From Hirudo medicinalis (taxonomy: Eukaryota; Annelida; Clitellata; Hirudinida; Hirudinidae), in contig MPNW01000002.1 in assembly GCA_011800805.1 (NCBI GenBank), forward strand, positions 284,604 through 348,603: 64,000 nucleotides of DNA, in the 5' to 3' direction. Below the pieces are notes generated by a model. That model did not search any database. It saw only the letters and a program-made list of their open reading frames with translations, and was not told the origin of the DNA. Below are positions 36,101 to 54,649 of the stretch, in pieces (the stretch's first letter is position 1; the number at the start of each line of letters is the position of its first letter). The position numbers were made by a program, and so were the translations under genes.

Positions 36101-37527
36101 GATGCATATCCTAGTAAGAAAAAGTGCACGTGGCTTTTCTCTACCTCGCCAGGACACAAAATCAAACTGGTTCGTGACTTCACCTATACCGCTCGTGCAA
36201 TAATCACAAGTTGTGACATGCGCTCTGCAGGAGTTCCTCTACTTTGAACTGGAAGCTCATGTCGACTGCTTGTACGACAGGATTGAACTTTACGACGGCA
36301 AAGACGAGAACAGCACTCTTATTGGAAAGCTGTGCAACGTTGTTCTTCCATCCACCATCATGTCAACTGGTCACGTGATGTCTATGGCTTTCATTTCTGA
36401 TGCTTCTGTACAGAGGAAAGGATTCGAGGCTGTGCCTTCGACTGGTGATATTTTTAGCTAATTTTCTCTGCGTGTTTTTTTTCACCCAATTGGACTCTCC
36501 AATTTTATGGCATCGTTATTTATTCTTTGGTGTCGATGTTCGAATTCTTTAAATGATTGTGTACAAGGTCGCGTCTATGAGTAATATGGATAAGGTGAAC
36601 TTAAGCGTGTCTCATAAGTCCTCGATGTGACAATTGCAGTGTATTTTGCATGAATTTAAATTTTTATCTGGAGTTTTAGACATTCATAAGTTGAGTGATT
36701 GGTAAAGCTGACATAAATCGTAAATGTATTGATTTAATGGGAATTGCGTTGAAGGATAAAATGGTTTGAGCGATTAAATTCTTTAAAACGTTTAATTTTG
36801 TGTAAATCTACGCGGACAAATCAAATAGCTTATCCTGATATACTTCCCTAATTGATTGGACACTTTGCATATTAATCAGATTCAAGTAATTATCGTTTAT
36901 TTGCTCAGAGTGCGGTGGAACTCTAAAAGCCTCGAAATCTCCTTCGAAATTCTTTTCTCACTCACAATTTGGGGACCAGAGTTACGACAATAAAGAAAAT
37001 TGCGAATGTTGATTACCTCCGAAAATGAACAATATAGAGTTCATCTGAGGTTCACTTTCTTTGAACTCGAACAAGCGGATGGCTGTGGGTGAGTAGCTTA
37101 TCAGAAAACGCATGAAAGTGGAATTCTTTTGTTGAAATGAGTTTATATCCTCAGATACGATTACGTGGACATATATGATGGTCTAACGACGAATAGCACT
37201 CATAACTTTCATTTGTGTGGAAATCAGGTTTGATTAAAATTTTCTATCCCAGAGTTTGTAGCAGCAAACCATAGAAACGAAACTTTTTGATAACAGATTC
37301 CAGGAGATATCATATCAAATGGAACCAGCCTATTGATTCAGTTTAAATCTGACGACACAATTGTTTGGAAAGGTTTTGAAATCATGTATTTCCAGAGCAA
37401 CCTCATGTTGGATGAACCAATGAAATCTGATAGTTGGAAAAGACCAAAGAGAGCCCACAAGCGCAACAAAGCTAAAAACTCTACTAGAAAGAAAAAATCT
37501 AAGAATTTCATAAAGTTGCAGCCTTAG
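27171..37527 (+). CDS. tld: Tolloid/BMP1-type astacin metalloprotease, with an apparent frameshift in CUB5
   Basis: Tolloid/BMP1 proteases are secreted; they cleave chordin/Sog and procollagens and so control BMP signalling and matrix assembly. Nineteen coding exons: 27171-27279, 29896-30007, 30378-30490, 30550-30670, 30792-30970, 31051-31287, 31393-31632, 32764-32889, 34262-34407, 34519-34714, 34877-34999, 35187-35347, 35540-35723, 35808-35933, 36042-36169, 36231-36444, 36909-37088, 37155-37227 and 37297-37527. In order: signal peptide, short prodomain with furin-type RQRQRRAA, astacin domain with CCSFVGKKG, zinc motif [13 protein letters not shown] and Met-turn SIMHYA, then CUB1, CUB2, EGF1, CUB3, EGF2, CUB4, CUB5 and a Lys/Arg-rich tail. 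This is the full family layout, about 999 residues. Exon 17 loses frame at about 37008, where a single base seems missing. Intron 1 carries a decayed hAT element. AATAAA is at 37840. Confidence 0.92.
27479..27505. repeat. 27-bp repeat, copy 1 (tolloid intron 1)
   Basis: GAGTGCACAGAATCC-T-TCTCAACGGAG recurs at 28050-28076 with one change (T to C). On the minus strand both copies read SVEKDSVHS or SVERDSVHS in an open frame, and copy 1 lies in a 93-codon minus-strand frame (27648-27367) with two hydrophobic stretches. Confidence 0.7.
28050..28076. repeat. 27-bp repeat, copy 2 (tolloid intron 1)
   Basis: 26 of 27 bases match 27479-27505. The single change swaps Lys for Arg if the minus strand is read as protein. 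Confidence 0.7.
28180..29799 (+). mobile_element. Decayed hAT transposon (ZBED5/SCAND3-type transposase) in tolloid intron 1
   Basis: The left end CAGGGGTCGGCAAAAT fits the common hAT terminal sequence, and a degenerate inverted match AAGTTTGTCGATTTAG closes it at 29784-29799. In between, the plus strand in broken frames gives a BED-type zinc finger ([20 protein letters not shown] and a following TKHA) at 28437-28640, then [15 protein letters not shown] near 28780, then [20 protein letters not shown] near 29010, and [18 protein letters not shown] near 29525. These are conserved blocks of hAT transposases. Many frameshifts and stops make it inactive. No target duplication survives. Confidence 0.75.
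29800..29878 (+). repeat. GAT-rich trinucleotide repeat just before tolloid exon 2
   Basis: Imperfect GAT/GAA/GGT triplets run from the end of the hAT remnant to within 20 nt of the tolloid exon 2 acceptor at 29895. It takes the place where a pyrimidine tract would be expected. Confidence 0.8.
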
Positions 37528-38381
37528 TGACTTTATCTATTGAGAAATTATGAGTCAACAATTTCACAAAATTGTTCCAACTTGCTTGCAATAATGGCCT
37601 TGCATTTGTTCTGCTAGCAATCGATTTTGCTTTTTCTTTGTTTACATCAGCAAATCAGACATTAATTTATTGGCAGGCAAACAATGCTTTTTCCTGGAAT
37701 ATTTTATACATGCGCAAAGTTGGAAGTTTGATTCATATATATTTTGTTTTCTGAAAGCAGCGCACTTGATTTGCGAGTCAGCGATTGATGGCCAATATTT
37801 AAATTATTATTTGGGATTCCAATAACCTCAGGAAAAGCCAATAAAGTACTATGTATTCGAGTCAAGAGTTCGCTTTGTAACAAAAATGTTATTAATGCTA
37901 GTAATTTTAAAATTATTATCGCAATAAAGTATTCCCCTCTATTGCGCTTGGACAATTTTTGTGCTATTGCACATTCTGCAATAAGATGGAGCTGAGGTCG
38001 AGACTTTTACTCTGAACACATGATGCCAATAAGCAGTATTGTTAATCAATTAGTCCACAATTTAGCCACCTCAAAAATATCCTCAAAATTACACTCTCTG
38101 AATATCGATCTTCTAAGTGCAACTGGTTTCGCATTCTTGTTTTTTCTCGAGCATTGGAGCCGAAGCATACATGTTATTGATATTCTCTTGTTTTGGGCAA
38201 GTAGCTCGGAATTTGTTCAGAGATCTGGATCCAAACGCATTCTTTTTAATATTTATGCATTTCATTTGGTTTGAGGCTGAATGACTACGGTCTTCTCTTT
38301 CCACTATAGAACTCAACCTCATAGCAAAAAATAACCTTGTATTTTATCCGTTCTTTTGATTACCTTATATATCCGAATAGG
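37528..38381. other. Tolloid 3' flank
   Basis: The tolloid 3' UTR probably ends after AATAAA at 37840-37845. No supported gene follows. Downstream exons of the unidentified minus-strand gene at 40309-41010 might lie here, but none could be recognised. Confidence 0.4.
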
Positions 38382-38535
38382 ATATGAAGGCACTTTTTAA
38401 TCGCTCTACCATTTATATGGGGCCCTACCCGCTCTCTGGCGGTGCAGGCTGGGTTGCGAAAGCGACACGTTAAGACTGTTGCCATTACGACCGCAAGCAG
38501 GACCGCAACCCATTTGGCCAACCTGCACGCTATTC
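38382..38535 (+). repeat. Dispersed foldback repeat, copy B
   Basis: It matches copy A (5480-5640) closely over its whole length: the same GAAGGCACTTT start, the arms GTGCAGGCTGGGTTGCG and CGCAACCCATTTGGCC...CCTGCAC, and the same intervening GACACGTTAAGACTGTTGCC-like core. The LINE at 38540 begins directly after it. Confidence 0.75.
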
Positions 38536-38539
38536 GGAA

Positions 38540-40214
38540 GCTTGGAAGTTTCTTTGTGACTCTCAGAAAGCATTCGGACTCAGTGTCTCATCCGAAGCTA
38601 GTTCTTAAACTCGAACGTTATGGCGTTGAGGCAACTTACTGCTTTGGCTGACAGACTTCCTGAACGGTCGCTCGTAAAATTGTTAGTGCTGGGAGATCGT
38701 TATCTGACCCACATAGTGTAACCAGTGGAGTATGTCAAGGCAGTATGTCACAACCAACATTGTTTTCTCTAAAGACGTCATAACAAAACTATTCGCTGAT
38801 GACATCAAGTTGTATGCTTGTTTTTCGCCATGCAAAAGGAGCCTCCAAAAGGCTTCTGATGAGCTCATTGAATGGATTGAGCTGTGGAAAATACTTGGCA
38901 CCATCTAAATGCTCTCTATGCTCAATCACTGGCCCCGCTAGGAGCACAACAGATGCACCTCCCTCTATGCTAGACACCCACCACATGTAAAAGGTTACCC
39001 AAGTGCGTGACCTCGGGGTCTTGGTTGATGACAAACTCACATTCAAGGCCCATATACAATAGATAAAATTAGTAATTTTAAATTACCCATTCTTCATCCA
39101 CAATATTACGACTAATAATAATTAATAATCAGGTCCTTCTCCTCTGGCAACGAAGTGATCCTTGCCAACGCATGCTGCACATATGTCCGGCCATTACTCG
39201 AGTGCTGTTCAGCTGTGTGGAATCCCCACTATCAATACCTCATTGACAAAATTGAGAGTCCAAAGATGATTCACAAAGTCCATTCCCGCTCTATGTCGAT
39301 GTCCATACATGACACATCTTAAAATCCTTGGCCTATAGACCTTAGAGCACCATAGACTGATTTTGGACCTCGCATGTGCGACAAAATCCTACATGTGTAC
39401 TGTTGAAATAGTTTTGTTAATTGTTCTATGTTATGTGGTTCTGGGGACGCGGAGTTGGTGAGAAGTTGCAGCGAGTAGCTTGTCGTGGTGAAGTTGTCGA
39501 TAGAAACTTTGTTGTATAAAGACTGTAGACAAGTTCCTTAATTGCTTAGAGTTGACTGTTAAATTCAGTTGTTTATTAAACTATTAACTGTTGTTTCAGT
39601 TTTCTTCTATAATTTTCAATAGGTACATGAAGACGAACCTTATAAAGAACATCCACCCAGCCTCCTGTTCTGTTACGAGGAGCAATACCTACAAAATAAG
39701 ACCAGTCTCGTGTATTATAAACGCAACCAAATATTTCTCCAACAGAATAGTCCGCGTCTGGAACTCATTACCAGAGGACATTGTAACTTCTACCGCCTTC
39801 TCTAGGTTCCGTTGCTATATCAATAAACTTGACCTCTCTAAATTCTTAAATGTACCAACTGAATCTCCCTCTTCTTTAATATTTATTCTTACTTTATTTA
39901 AGTTTCATACTTAATCTATTTTACTTTATCTTTTGAATGTTTGTCTCTTTCCGATTGTTCTATTTTGTCTGTTTCTCTGTTCTCCCTTGCCGTTATTTTA
40001 CTTCATTTCGATATTCTTCCATTTTATTTTATCTGTTGTATTTTTATAACTTATTTATTTTCTTTATTCCATTCTATTTTAATTTGTTTCTCTTCTTTTT
40101 TTAAATTTTTGACCTTTTCATGTTAGTTGGTGTTTTCACTGTTTCTCATGTATGAGTGGCAAGCCTTGCCTTGCCCTTCGGGGCTTTGTTTATTCGAATA
40201 AATAAATAAATGAA
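38540..40214 (+). mobile_element. Decayed Jockey-like LINE, 3' half, with a nested insertion
   Basis: Broken plus-strand frames give SDSVSHPKLVLKLERYGVEA, then WLTDFLNGRS, then TKLFADDIKLYACFSPCKRS with the reverse-transcriptase catalytic FADD, then LGVLVDD-like and RPLLEC-like blocks to about 39400. After a 217-bp insertion the C-terminal part resumes at 39622 with KTNLIKNIHPASCSVTRSNT and FSNRIVRVWNSLPEDIVTST. The element ends in an AATA repeat (40195-40212), a usual LINE 3' tail. Stops and frame changes show it is inactive. Confidence 0.8.
39403..39621 (+). mobile_element. Solo-LTR-like insertion nested in the LINE
   Basis: The segment starts TGTTGAAATAG and ends TATAATTTTCAATAG, with roughly inverted ends. 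It is flanked by GTAC on both sides (left ...ATGTGTAC, right GTACATG...), a 4-bp target duplication. It contains a TATA-like TTGTATAAAG near 39515. The LINE coding sequence stops at its left edge and resumes at its right edge. Its length, about 219 bp, fits a small solo LTR or TRIM-like element. Confidence 0.55.
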
Positions 40215-40308
40215 AGTTCACTGCAATCCGAGTTCCTTATCATCGTCCTGTGTATAGTGTTCTAAGCATCAGTCTTTTTGAAAGTGCTATCACAGTTCGT
40301 TTACTTAC

Positions 40309-41010
40309 CACCAATGACATAGGACTTGTTTCTTGTACATCTTTTTATGCCATTCCATACTTCATCGAATAATCGAATGCGATTGTTGCAAATGGAGCCC
40401 CAATAATGTTTTTCATCAACTCTAATTTCTCCATAACGCGCTGCTACTGGAATTGGGAGACAGACAATTTTAAGTCAGCCTTTAAGGCGAGCGTCCAAGA
40501 GGCTCTGGTGCACCGGTTATTCTGAGCTCACTGTATGAGGGCAATGTCCTAAGTTTTGCACCTTTTATTCGAGTTATTGTAATGTTTGATTAATTTCGTT
40601 TTTATGAAAATTTTAAACGAATAACTACCAAAATTATTCATATGTCGCCAGTTTTAAAATCTCATTAAAAATCTCACTGCAACAGACATTACAGGTTATT
40701 AAGAGAGATTAATAATTGGCGATTTGAATTTTAATATTTTTACAAAATTGTTAGCGTCATTTGAATAAAACTTTTTGCTTTAGGACACTTCTACAGTCAC
40801 AATTTTTATTTAATTTGTTGCTACTTTTACAGCGTGTAACTCCCTTTGTTTTGATATATTTGTTCCCGCTCCAAATAATAGGATTTTTTATTGGCGGTGC
40901 GGTTTCATTTGGTTGGTAACGAGTTCTGGACTCCATCCCGCCGATATGACTGGGTTTAGATCCGATGAAGACGGGAATGAAATGTCCTTTGCAAGTGACC
41001 AAGAGACCTT
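40309..41010 (-). CDS. Unidentified minus-strand gene, two internal exons
   Basis: I do not recognise this gene. Exon 41010-40831 follows the acceptor TTGCAAG and ends ACA CGC T before GTAAAA. Exon 40446-40309 follows the acceptor CCCAATTCCAG and ends before GTAAGT. Both are open throughout, both have phase-1 borders on each side, and they join in frame. The protein reads GLLVTCKGHFIPVFIGSKPS early and KHYWGSICNNRIRLFDEVWN later, with several cysteines. Phase-1 exons are typical of extracellular modules, and RYGEIRVDEKHYWGSICNN faintly recalls an SRCR-domain start, but the second half does not fit. The upstream exon should lie near 41030-41400 or beyond. Downstream exons may have been displaced or destroyed by the LINE at 38540-40214. 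Confidence 0.45.
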
Positions 41011-41422
41011 CTTGCAATTGTTTGAAAGTAAAAGGATTATTACCAACAAAAATTACTCATCTAAACATTTATCAATATGTCTTATTTAAGATTTGCTATA
41101 TTTTATGTCATCATGTTTATAGAATATAATGTAAATCGTAACAAAATGATGGAATTGCCTTGGCCTCTACTTAGACATTTACCTTTGCTATCCTACATGG
41201 ACTTCAAGCAAGTTGAGATAATTATTTTTAGCTCTCATTGCCAATCTGTGTTTTATTAAGAATGTTCATGCATCTTAATATCTCATTTATGTCACCATAT
41301 GTTTTGGATTTGTTTAATTTAGTGACTATTTAATTTACTTCATTAAGCTGTGACTCCAACTTTGGCTGCATTAGTCACATATTGGTTTATGACAAATTGA
41401 TACTAATATTTTTGTTCCTCAG

Positions 41423-45328
<3,906 letters not shown>

Positions 45329-45957
45329 TGAATACTAGATGTGCCTTGCATTGATTAATTGTGCAGTGTCCATAAAGGTCCAGCATGTTTCCAGAAACTA
45401 AAATTAAGCATAATTGATGTTCAAACTGTTATCGTTATTGACTCAATGTGATGTGTGGTAATTGTTTAAAATTTACTGGGCCATGTTCGAAAAATAAATT
45501 TTCATTGGTTTTTGACATGCGCGAAATGAAACCTGCTGCCTACTGAGGTGTTGCCTAAGCAGCCGGCATGGATCAAAATAAATTGTTTTGGCCAGGTTAA
45601 AGGTTCTATCAACTCTAAAAATTTCCTGGTGGAAAGGCTTAGTCGGGATAGCGTTATGACCTCGGAAGATCGCACACGCAATTACATTAACTTTATAACA
45701 TTTAGCAAACAACGGCAAAGTACCTGATTTTTTCCTGTACGATACTCATCATCCCGACTCCAAAGAATATTGTTTGTAAAAATAACATATTTTTTGTATA
45801 TTTTAACCTTAGCATTTAATTGTTAATTAATGTCTAAATTAAATGAACAATATATAGTTTTCAAAAATTCGAAGCCATACTTACAAACGTAAATATAAAT
45901 ATTGTTGGATTATCGGCCTGCGTTACCAAAATTTGATTGCTGCCAGCCAAGTAAATC
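45329..45957. other. Intergenic region between SUZ12 and CPSF4
   Basis: It holds the SUZ12 3' UTR with a candidate AATAAA at 45493 and the CPSF4 promoter side. A minus-strand open frame of 81 codons at 45718-45473 resembles nothing I know and is not called as a gene. Confidence 0.5.
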
Positions 45958-47658
45958 ATGGAAGACATAGTAGCGAATACCTCTGACATTTATTTTACTA
46001 TTGAAAAAGCATTGGATATGCAATTAGGAGCCCAGCCCTTACCATTTCCCGGAATGGACAGTTAGTTATTTTCTGGTTTCATTCTGTTACTACTATCCAT
46101 TGGCCTAAACTAGGAAGGAAATTTGCCTTTTCTTATGCAAAAACATTGAAGTGATCGGAGTCATATAAGTCGAGTGGTTGATCATTGTGGTGATGTTTAT
46201 GTTTAGCATAAAGCATCTAGGAACAATTCCCTCATTATTATTAAAAACCCTATTATTATTACTATTAAAATTTTGTGGGACCAGTTAATTTTAAATCAGA
46301 TTAGAAACTTATTATATATTGTGTTCCTCTATATGAACTCATATTTGTTGCAAATTAACGACAAACTCATAGAATGATTTTGGTTCTAGAATCTGGTGCT
46401 GCCATATGTTCTTTTTTTTTGACAAACTCATGTGGCCGAGGAGCAAATTGTCCTTACCGACATGTAAGAGGTGATCGGTCAGTAGTTTGCAAACATTGGC
46501 TGAGAGGACTTTGCAAAAAGGGCGACAATTGCGAGTTTCTGCATGAGTTCGATATGGAAAAAATGCCAGAATGTTACTTTTATTCACGATTTGGTGAATG
46601 TGGCAACAAGGATTGCCCTTTTCTACATATTGATCCAGAACACAAAGTCAAACCTTGTCCATGGTATGACAGAGGTTTCTGTAGGCATGGTAAGTATTAA
46701 TTTCAAATTGTTATTAATTTATTTCACTTTTATTGAAACTTGCTGTTGTTATAAAGCATTGACAAGATATTAATTTAAATTCAATGTTTTTGTAAGATAT
46801 TAATGTAAATTTGATGAATAAAAGGTGCTTCCTGCAAAAATCGTCACGTGAGAAGAGTGCTATGCACAAATTATTTATGTGGCTTTTGCATTGAAGGACC
46901 AAATTGTAAATATGTTCAGTGAGTATCATCCCAATCCTTTTAAATATTCCATATTTGTGTCATTTATCATATATGCAAACAGATTACACAAGATTAAAAA
47001 AAAAAATAGATACTTTTATGATTGTATCATACTTTTAAAGATATGATTATAATATTTATCAGTTTCTAAAATTGCCATTCTATCTTGAAATCTTATTTTT
47101 TTACAATTTAATCACAAATTTTTACCTCGCTGAGAAATAATTGCCAAGAGAATTGTGATCATTTAATTTTCAAGTGTCAGTTAAGACATTGTTCTTGCAG
47201 TCCAAGATTTGAGCTTCCTATCTTCGATAACAATTCTCAGAGCTTAAAGAAGAGCTCGATAACGTGCCATCATTGTGGAGAAGTGGGACACAAGGCAGCA
47301 TCATGTCCTCTTCTGGTGCCTTCAGTAAGAGATGGCTCTTCAGCCAACGACACCCCACGACCCATCCCCAAACATGACTTAAGACCTCTAGATCAAGTCA
47401 CCTGTTACAAAGTGGGTAAATCATTGTATTTAAATCAGAGGAATTATTAATTGTGTTTAATTATTAACTTATTAATATTATAGTCATTAGTGTTTTTTGT
47501 TGCACATATAGGTTTATTATTTTATAATCTGCTCTCTATAAATATTGTAAAAGAGTTTCTTTGTATTTCTGCAGTGTGGAGAGAAGGGTCACTATGCCAA
47601 CAAATGCACTCGGGGCCATTTGGCTTTCCTTTCTAAGAAATCCAATGAATTGCAGTGA
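45958..47658 (+). CDS. CPSF4: Cleavage and polyadenylation specificity factor subunit 4 (CPSF30/Clipper)
   Basis: CPSF4 recognises the AAUAAA signal within the mRNA 3' end processing complex. Five exons join in frame (263 residues): 45958-46060, 46390-46689, 46825-46918, 47201-47411 and 47575-47658. The N-terminus carries the conserved [10 protein letters not shown]. Five CCCH zinc fingers follow, including [40 protein letters not shown] and CPWYDRGFC; the fifth, from exon 3, is [19 protein letters not shown]. Two CCHC zinc knuckles end the protein, [14 protein letters not shown] and [14 protein letters not shown], then GHLAFLS. The main human form has one knuckle, while fly Clipper has two, so this is the two-knuckle form. 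The intron before the last exon falls exactly inside the second knuckle. Confidence 0.94.
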
Positions 47659-48519
47659 AGCTATACACAATCACTTGTGGATGTTTTGACTGTTTTTATA
47701 CTTTTTTTGATTAACCAGTTCTCTTTCTCCATTGCTTGACTGAAGATAGACTGATGTTTATTATTGCATAATGCATAGGAAGACCCCTTGTTAAAAGGGG
47801 AAAAAATTAGCTTTGTAAACTTTAAAGGAACATTTATCTAGTAAAACTGCATGAATAGCCTGATTATATAGCTATGTTACTGAAGCAGTATGGATATTGA
47901 ATTAAATTGTGCAGGTTGGCCTAGGTCTGTTGAGCTGCATGTTGTGTTCAAACTGTTTTTTGAAAAATATTCTAAATCAATGAAACATACATTTTATGTT
48001 GGGTGAGGAGTGATTTGAAGAGCACTAAATAACTTTTTGACTCTTGTTCTGGGTTTGAATTGAAGTACTCTATTTCCCCAATGTAATGTAGCCACTTTTA
48101 GAGAAAAATCCGCCCTGCCCTAGTTTTTCCAATGATAGACATCTTAACTTGTGATGGTGCTGACAAGTTGAAAATGTTAGTTTTTCATAAAATTTTGAAG
48201 GCTTGACCCTCAATATGGAAATTCTCCTCCTGGAGGGTAATTGCTGGCTAGTACTACATCTAGTAGGAAAATTCAAATCTAGTTCTCAGGAAATTGTACA
48301 AATGCTGTCCCTGGTTCTATTTGTTTTGGTTCATTTTGGAGCTATTGTGTATATGAACTGATAAATCTGACTGCATTAATTTGTCTTCGGTTCATGATTT
48401 AATTTAATGCTGAGTTCTTCGAAGGTAGAATTTTATATTTTGAATTGAAATCCTTTATTGAGCCAAACCAAAGAACAAATTTCTTATCAAAATATATTTT
48501 GATACTGAAGGGTTAGTTG
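47659..48519. other. CPSF4 3' flank
   Basis: AT-rich sequence that probably includes the CPSF4 3' UTR. No gene or repeat is recognised. Confidence 0.5.
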
Positions 48520-49400
48520 TTTAACGTAAAATAACATTAATTTATAATGGTTTATATATGAATATTTTATATCTGGGTGATAAATCACTCCTATTTAATT
48601 CAATATACAATTTTCGATAGTGAAATTTGTAAATAGTTCCACCGAATCTGAATATATTATCTCCTCATCTAGTTTGTTTCAAAGATTAACTACTCTCGTG
48701 TTGGAGTAGTTATTCTACAGAACACCCATTACCTTTGAACAATCCTATATCCTCTTGTGGAACTACTTTTGGTGGCTTCAAAGAAATGTTCAGGTGGCAA
48801 ATCTTCTCTTCCTATTAATATCTTGAACATTTCTATGAGTTCACTTCTGCTTCTCCTTATTTCTAGGTTTGTTCAGGTGGTAAATCTTCTCTTCTTGTTA
48901 ACACCTTGAACATTTCTAAGAGACTTGTTATTTGTTAATTTGCACCTTCTTAATGTCCCCTCATAACTCAAGTTTCCTAGACTCTTAATCATCCTTGATG
49001 CTCTTCGTTACACCTTTTCCAAAGTTTCAATGTCCTTCTTTAAGTGGGGTTCCATACTAGTTTGCAGTAATCCAGATGGGGTGTTACCAAAGCTTTATAA
49101 AACTTTAATATGATGCTTTTCTCCCTGCTGACCACTGACCTCTTTATCATACCTAGTTAATTCCCTGTTTGCTCTTAGCAGCTTCTGCACATTGTATCTT
49201 CCACTCTTGTGCATAACCACTCCCAGATCTCTTTCTTGTTCTGAATGGTTTAACACCTGTCTGCCAAATTCATATTCTACCAACCTATTCCTATTCTCCA
49301 TATGCATGATTGAGCACATTAGCACTGACTTGTTCACATTAAATGGCATCTGCCACTCCTGTGACCACTTATAATTTATTTAGGTCTATTTAGTTTAGAT
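48520..49400 (-). mobile_element. CR1-like LINE, 3' part, reverse orientation
   Basis: Minus-strand translation gives MPFNVNKSVLMCSIMHMENR, then HSEQERDLGVVMHKSGRYNV and ANRELTRYDKEV-like sequence, then in broken frames the same C-terminal region as the copy at 25385-25955 (KTLVTPHLDYC-like, VQRRATRMIKS-like). Its 3' end at about 48525 has the same AAACCATTATAAATTAATGT terminus as the other copy, so both belong to one family. Confidence 0.8.
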
Positions 49401-50037
49401 TACTCATTTTGGACGAACTCAGAAAAGCCGATCACAGTGCCATGTAGAACTGATATACTAAAGTTCTGATTGAGAAATTATAATAATGCAAAACATAATT
49501 TAATGTTTTGTTCGCTCAGGTAGTCCGTTTCATATATAACAGTAGAAAAAGATCAACTTTTGGTAGATTTGCAATTAATCTGCTAGCGTTTATTATAATC
49601 TTTAAATCAACGTTAAATAAAGTTGACTTTTTTATTAACGCCCATTGCATAGCTTGATGATCAGGACGTTAGTTGCCGGTTTCGCGATTTCGGTTTTTTT
49701 TTATATTCGTCACTAAGTAACTAAATACGCAATATATATTAACATTAACAAAATATTTTGAACGCAACTTTTTTTGCGATTACAATTTCATAATCATTAA
49801 TCGTTAGAAATATATTGTAACATAATTTTTAAATTGACATATTTAGTAGGTCGTTGAACGTTTTATTATTTATGTTTGTAAATTAATGTAATGTTAATTT
49901 TTACGAGAATATAATTATAAACCCGAATTAAGTGTCACATAAATAATGTATCCATTCCAGCCAGTTGCTCGCACGCTAATTATACGGTGTTTGATACGGA
50001 TTTTTTGGGCGTTGTTTCATTGTTTCGACGTTTTGAG
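49401..50037. other. Region upstream of Ras
   Basis: Very AT-rich with no coding frame. GC content rises at 49960-50037, suiting a Ras promoter or 5' UTR. Confidence 0.45.
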
Positions 50038-53384
<3,347 letters not shown>

Positions 53385-54649
53385 AGATATAGATACATAG
53401 ACATGATATTTACGAAATAATTGCTTTAGAAATCCTATTTCTTGCTAGAAATTGCACTTCTTTCTGTGACTTTCTGAAAGTTATGAGAAAGCTTACAACT
53501 TCAAATTATTAACTTATTTTTGATTTATTTTACTTCCCAAAATGGCCTGGATGGAGACAGAATTTTTAAGCTTGTTGCTTATGCTAAGGATAATAACCTG
53601 AACACTTTGCTTATAAATTAAATGTTCAATGTTTTTTTTTATCTGAGAGACCAGAAGTGGTAGGTATCCTTTCTAGGGTTGCCTAATTTATTAGGGAGTT
53701 TAAAGACAATTTTCTTGTAGATTTTGTTCAATATGTGTTATAGCCTTTGATAATCATATAATTTGATATCTAGATTTTGTAATTCTGACACTTTACAAAG
53801 ACTGCAATGAACCACTGTAGTTGAAAGCAATCTTAGAGTTAATAGGTGAGCTCCCACATCCAGTGTGTGAACGAGCTGAACGTTAGAGCTAAGCTCTGAC
53901 TAAGTTTACTTGATTCAGGTTCAAATGAACTTTATTGCTATTCTATATATTTTATTTGGAGCATGACAGGCTATGGTCTATCTTTGCTGTGTTATTTAGG
54001 TGCTTTAAAGTCTCATCAAGTAAATTTCTGGACTTAACAAGTTGGATATTGCTTTGACCTAAAGCATTTTATTTCATTTCGAGAGTTCTTTCACATTCCT
54101 TAATTGAGATTTAATCTGAATTGAATATATTCTAATCTTCCACAGTAATGAAGGTTAATTATTCTCATGAATAATCTTGGATAATTTCAAAACATGGAAT
54201 GGGTTGAGGGGTCGTCCAGAGATAGTGCCAATTGTTGGCGTGGGCATGGATGGTTTTAACGACAATTTTTTTCGTAGTAGCACGCTTTGCATGTCCCTAT
54301 GAGTTTATGTGACATAATATGTGCCTCTCCAGTGAAGAACCGAAAAAATTGAATTGTTTCGACGGCGCCCACAGCCGTATACAGCAAGCTAGAAATCCAA
54401 TATAACTATTTGGCCATAAATGGCTTGGGGGTAGAACGCGGCTCTTCGTAAACAAGTGACATATCTGCTCAGTTGGCTGTCTGTCTTTTGAGGATCCCCT
54501 AACCCCAACAGTTTTGTTGGTTTACCTTCTTGTCTCATCAATTAGCTGCAGCGTATTATCGATAAAACTGCAAAGAGCATTTTGACCACGTCATTCTACT
54601 TTATCATGGCTTTCATTGGCTAAGCATTTGCCAAAAAAAATTGTTTTTA
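53385..54649. other. Ras 3' UTR and flank
   Basis: AT-rich sequence that should hold the Ras 3' UTR. No further gene is recognised. Confidence 0.45.

Noticed and set aside
37704..37955. 83-codon minus-strand frame in the tolloid 3' flank
   Set aside because: Overlaps the probable tolloid 3' UTR antisense, low-complexity hydrophobic composition, no splice support.
45473..45718. 81-codon minus-strand frame between SUZ12 and CPSF4
   Set aside because: No family resemblance, no pyrimidine-rich acceptor, starts from a non-ATG codon; length alone is not enough.
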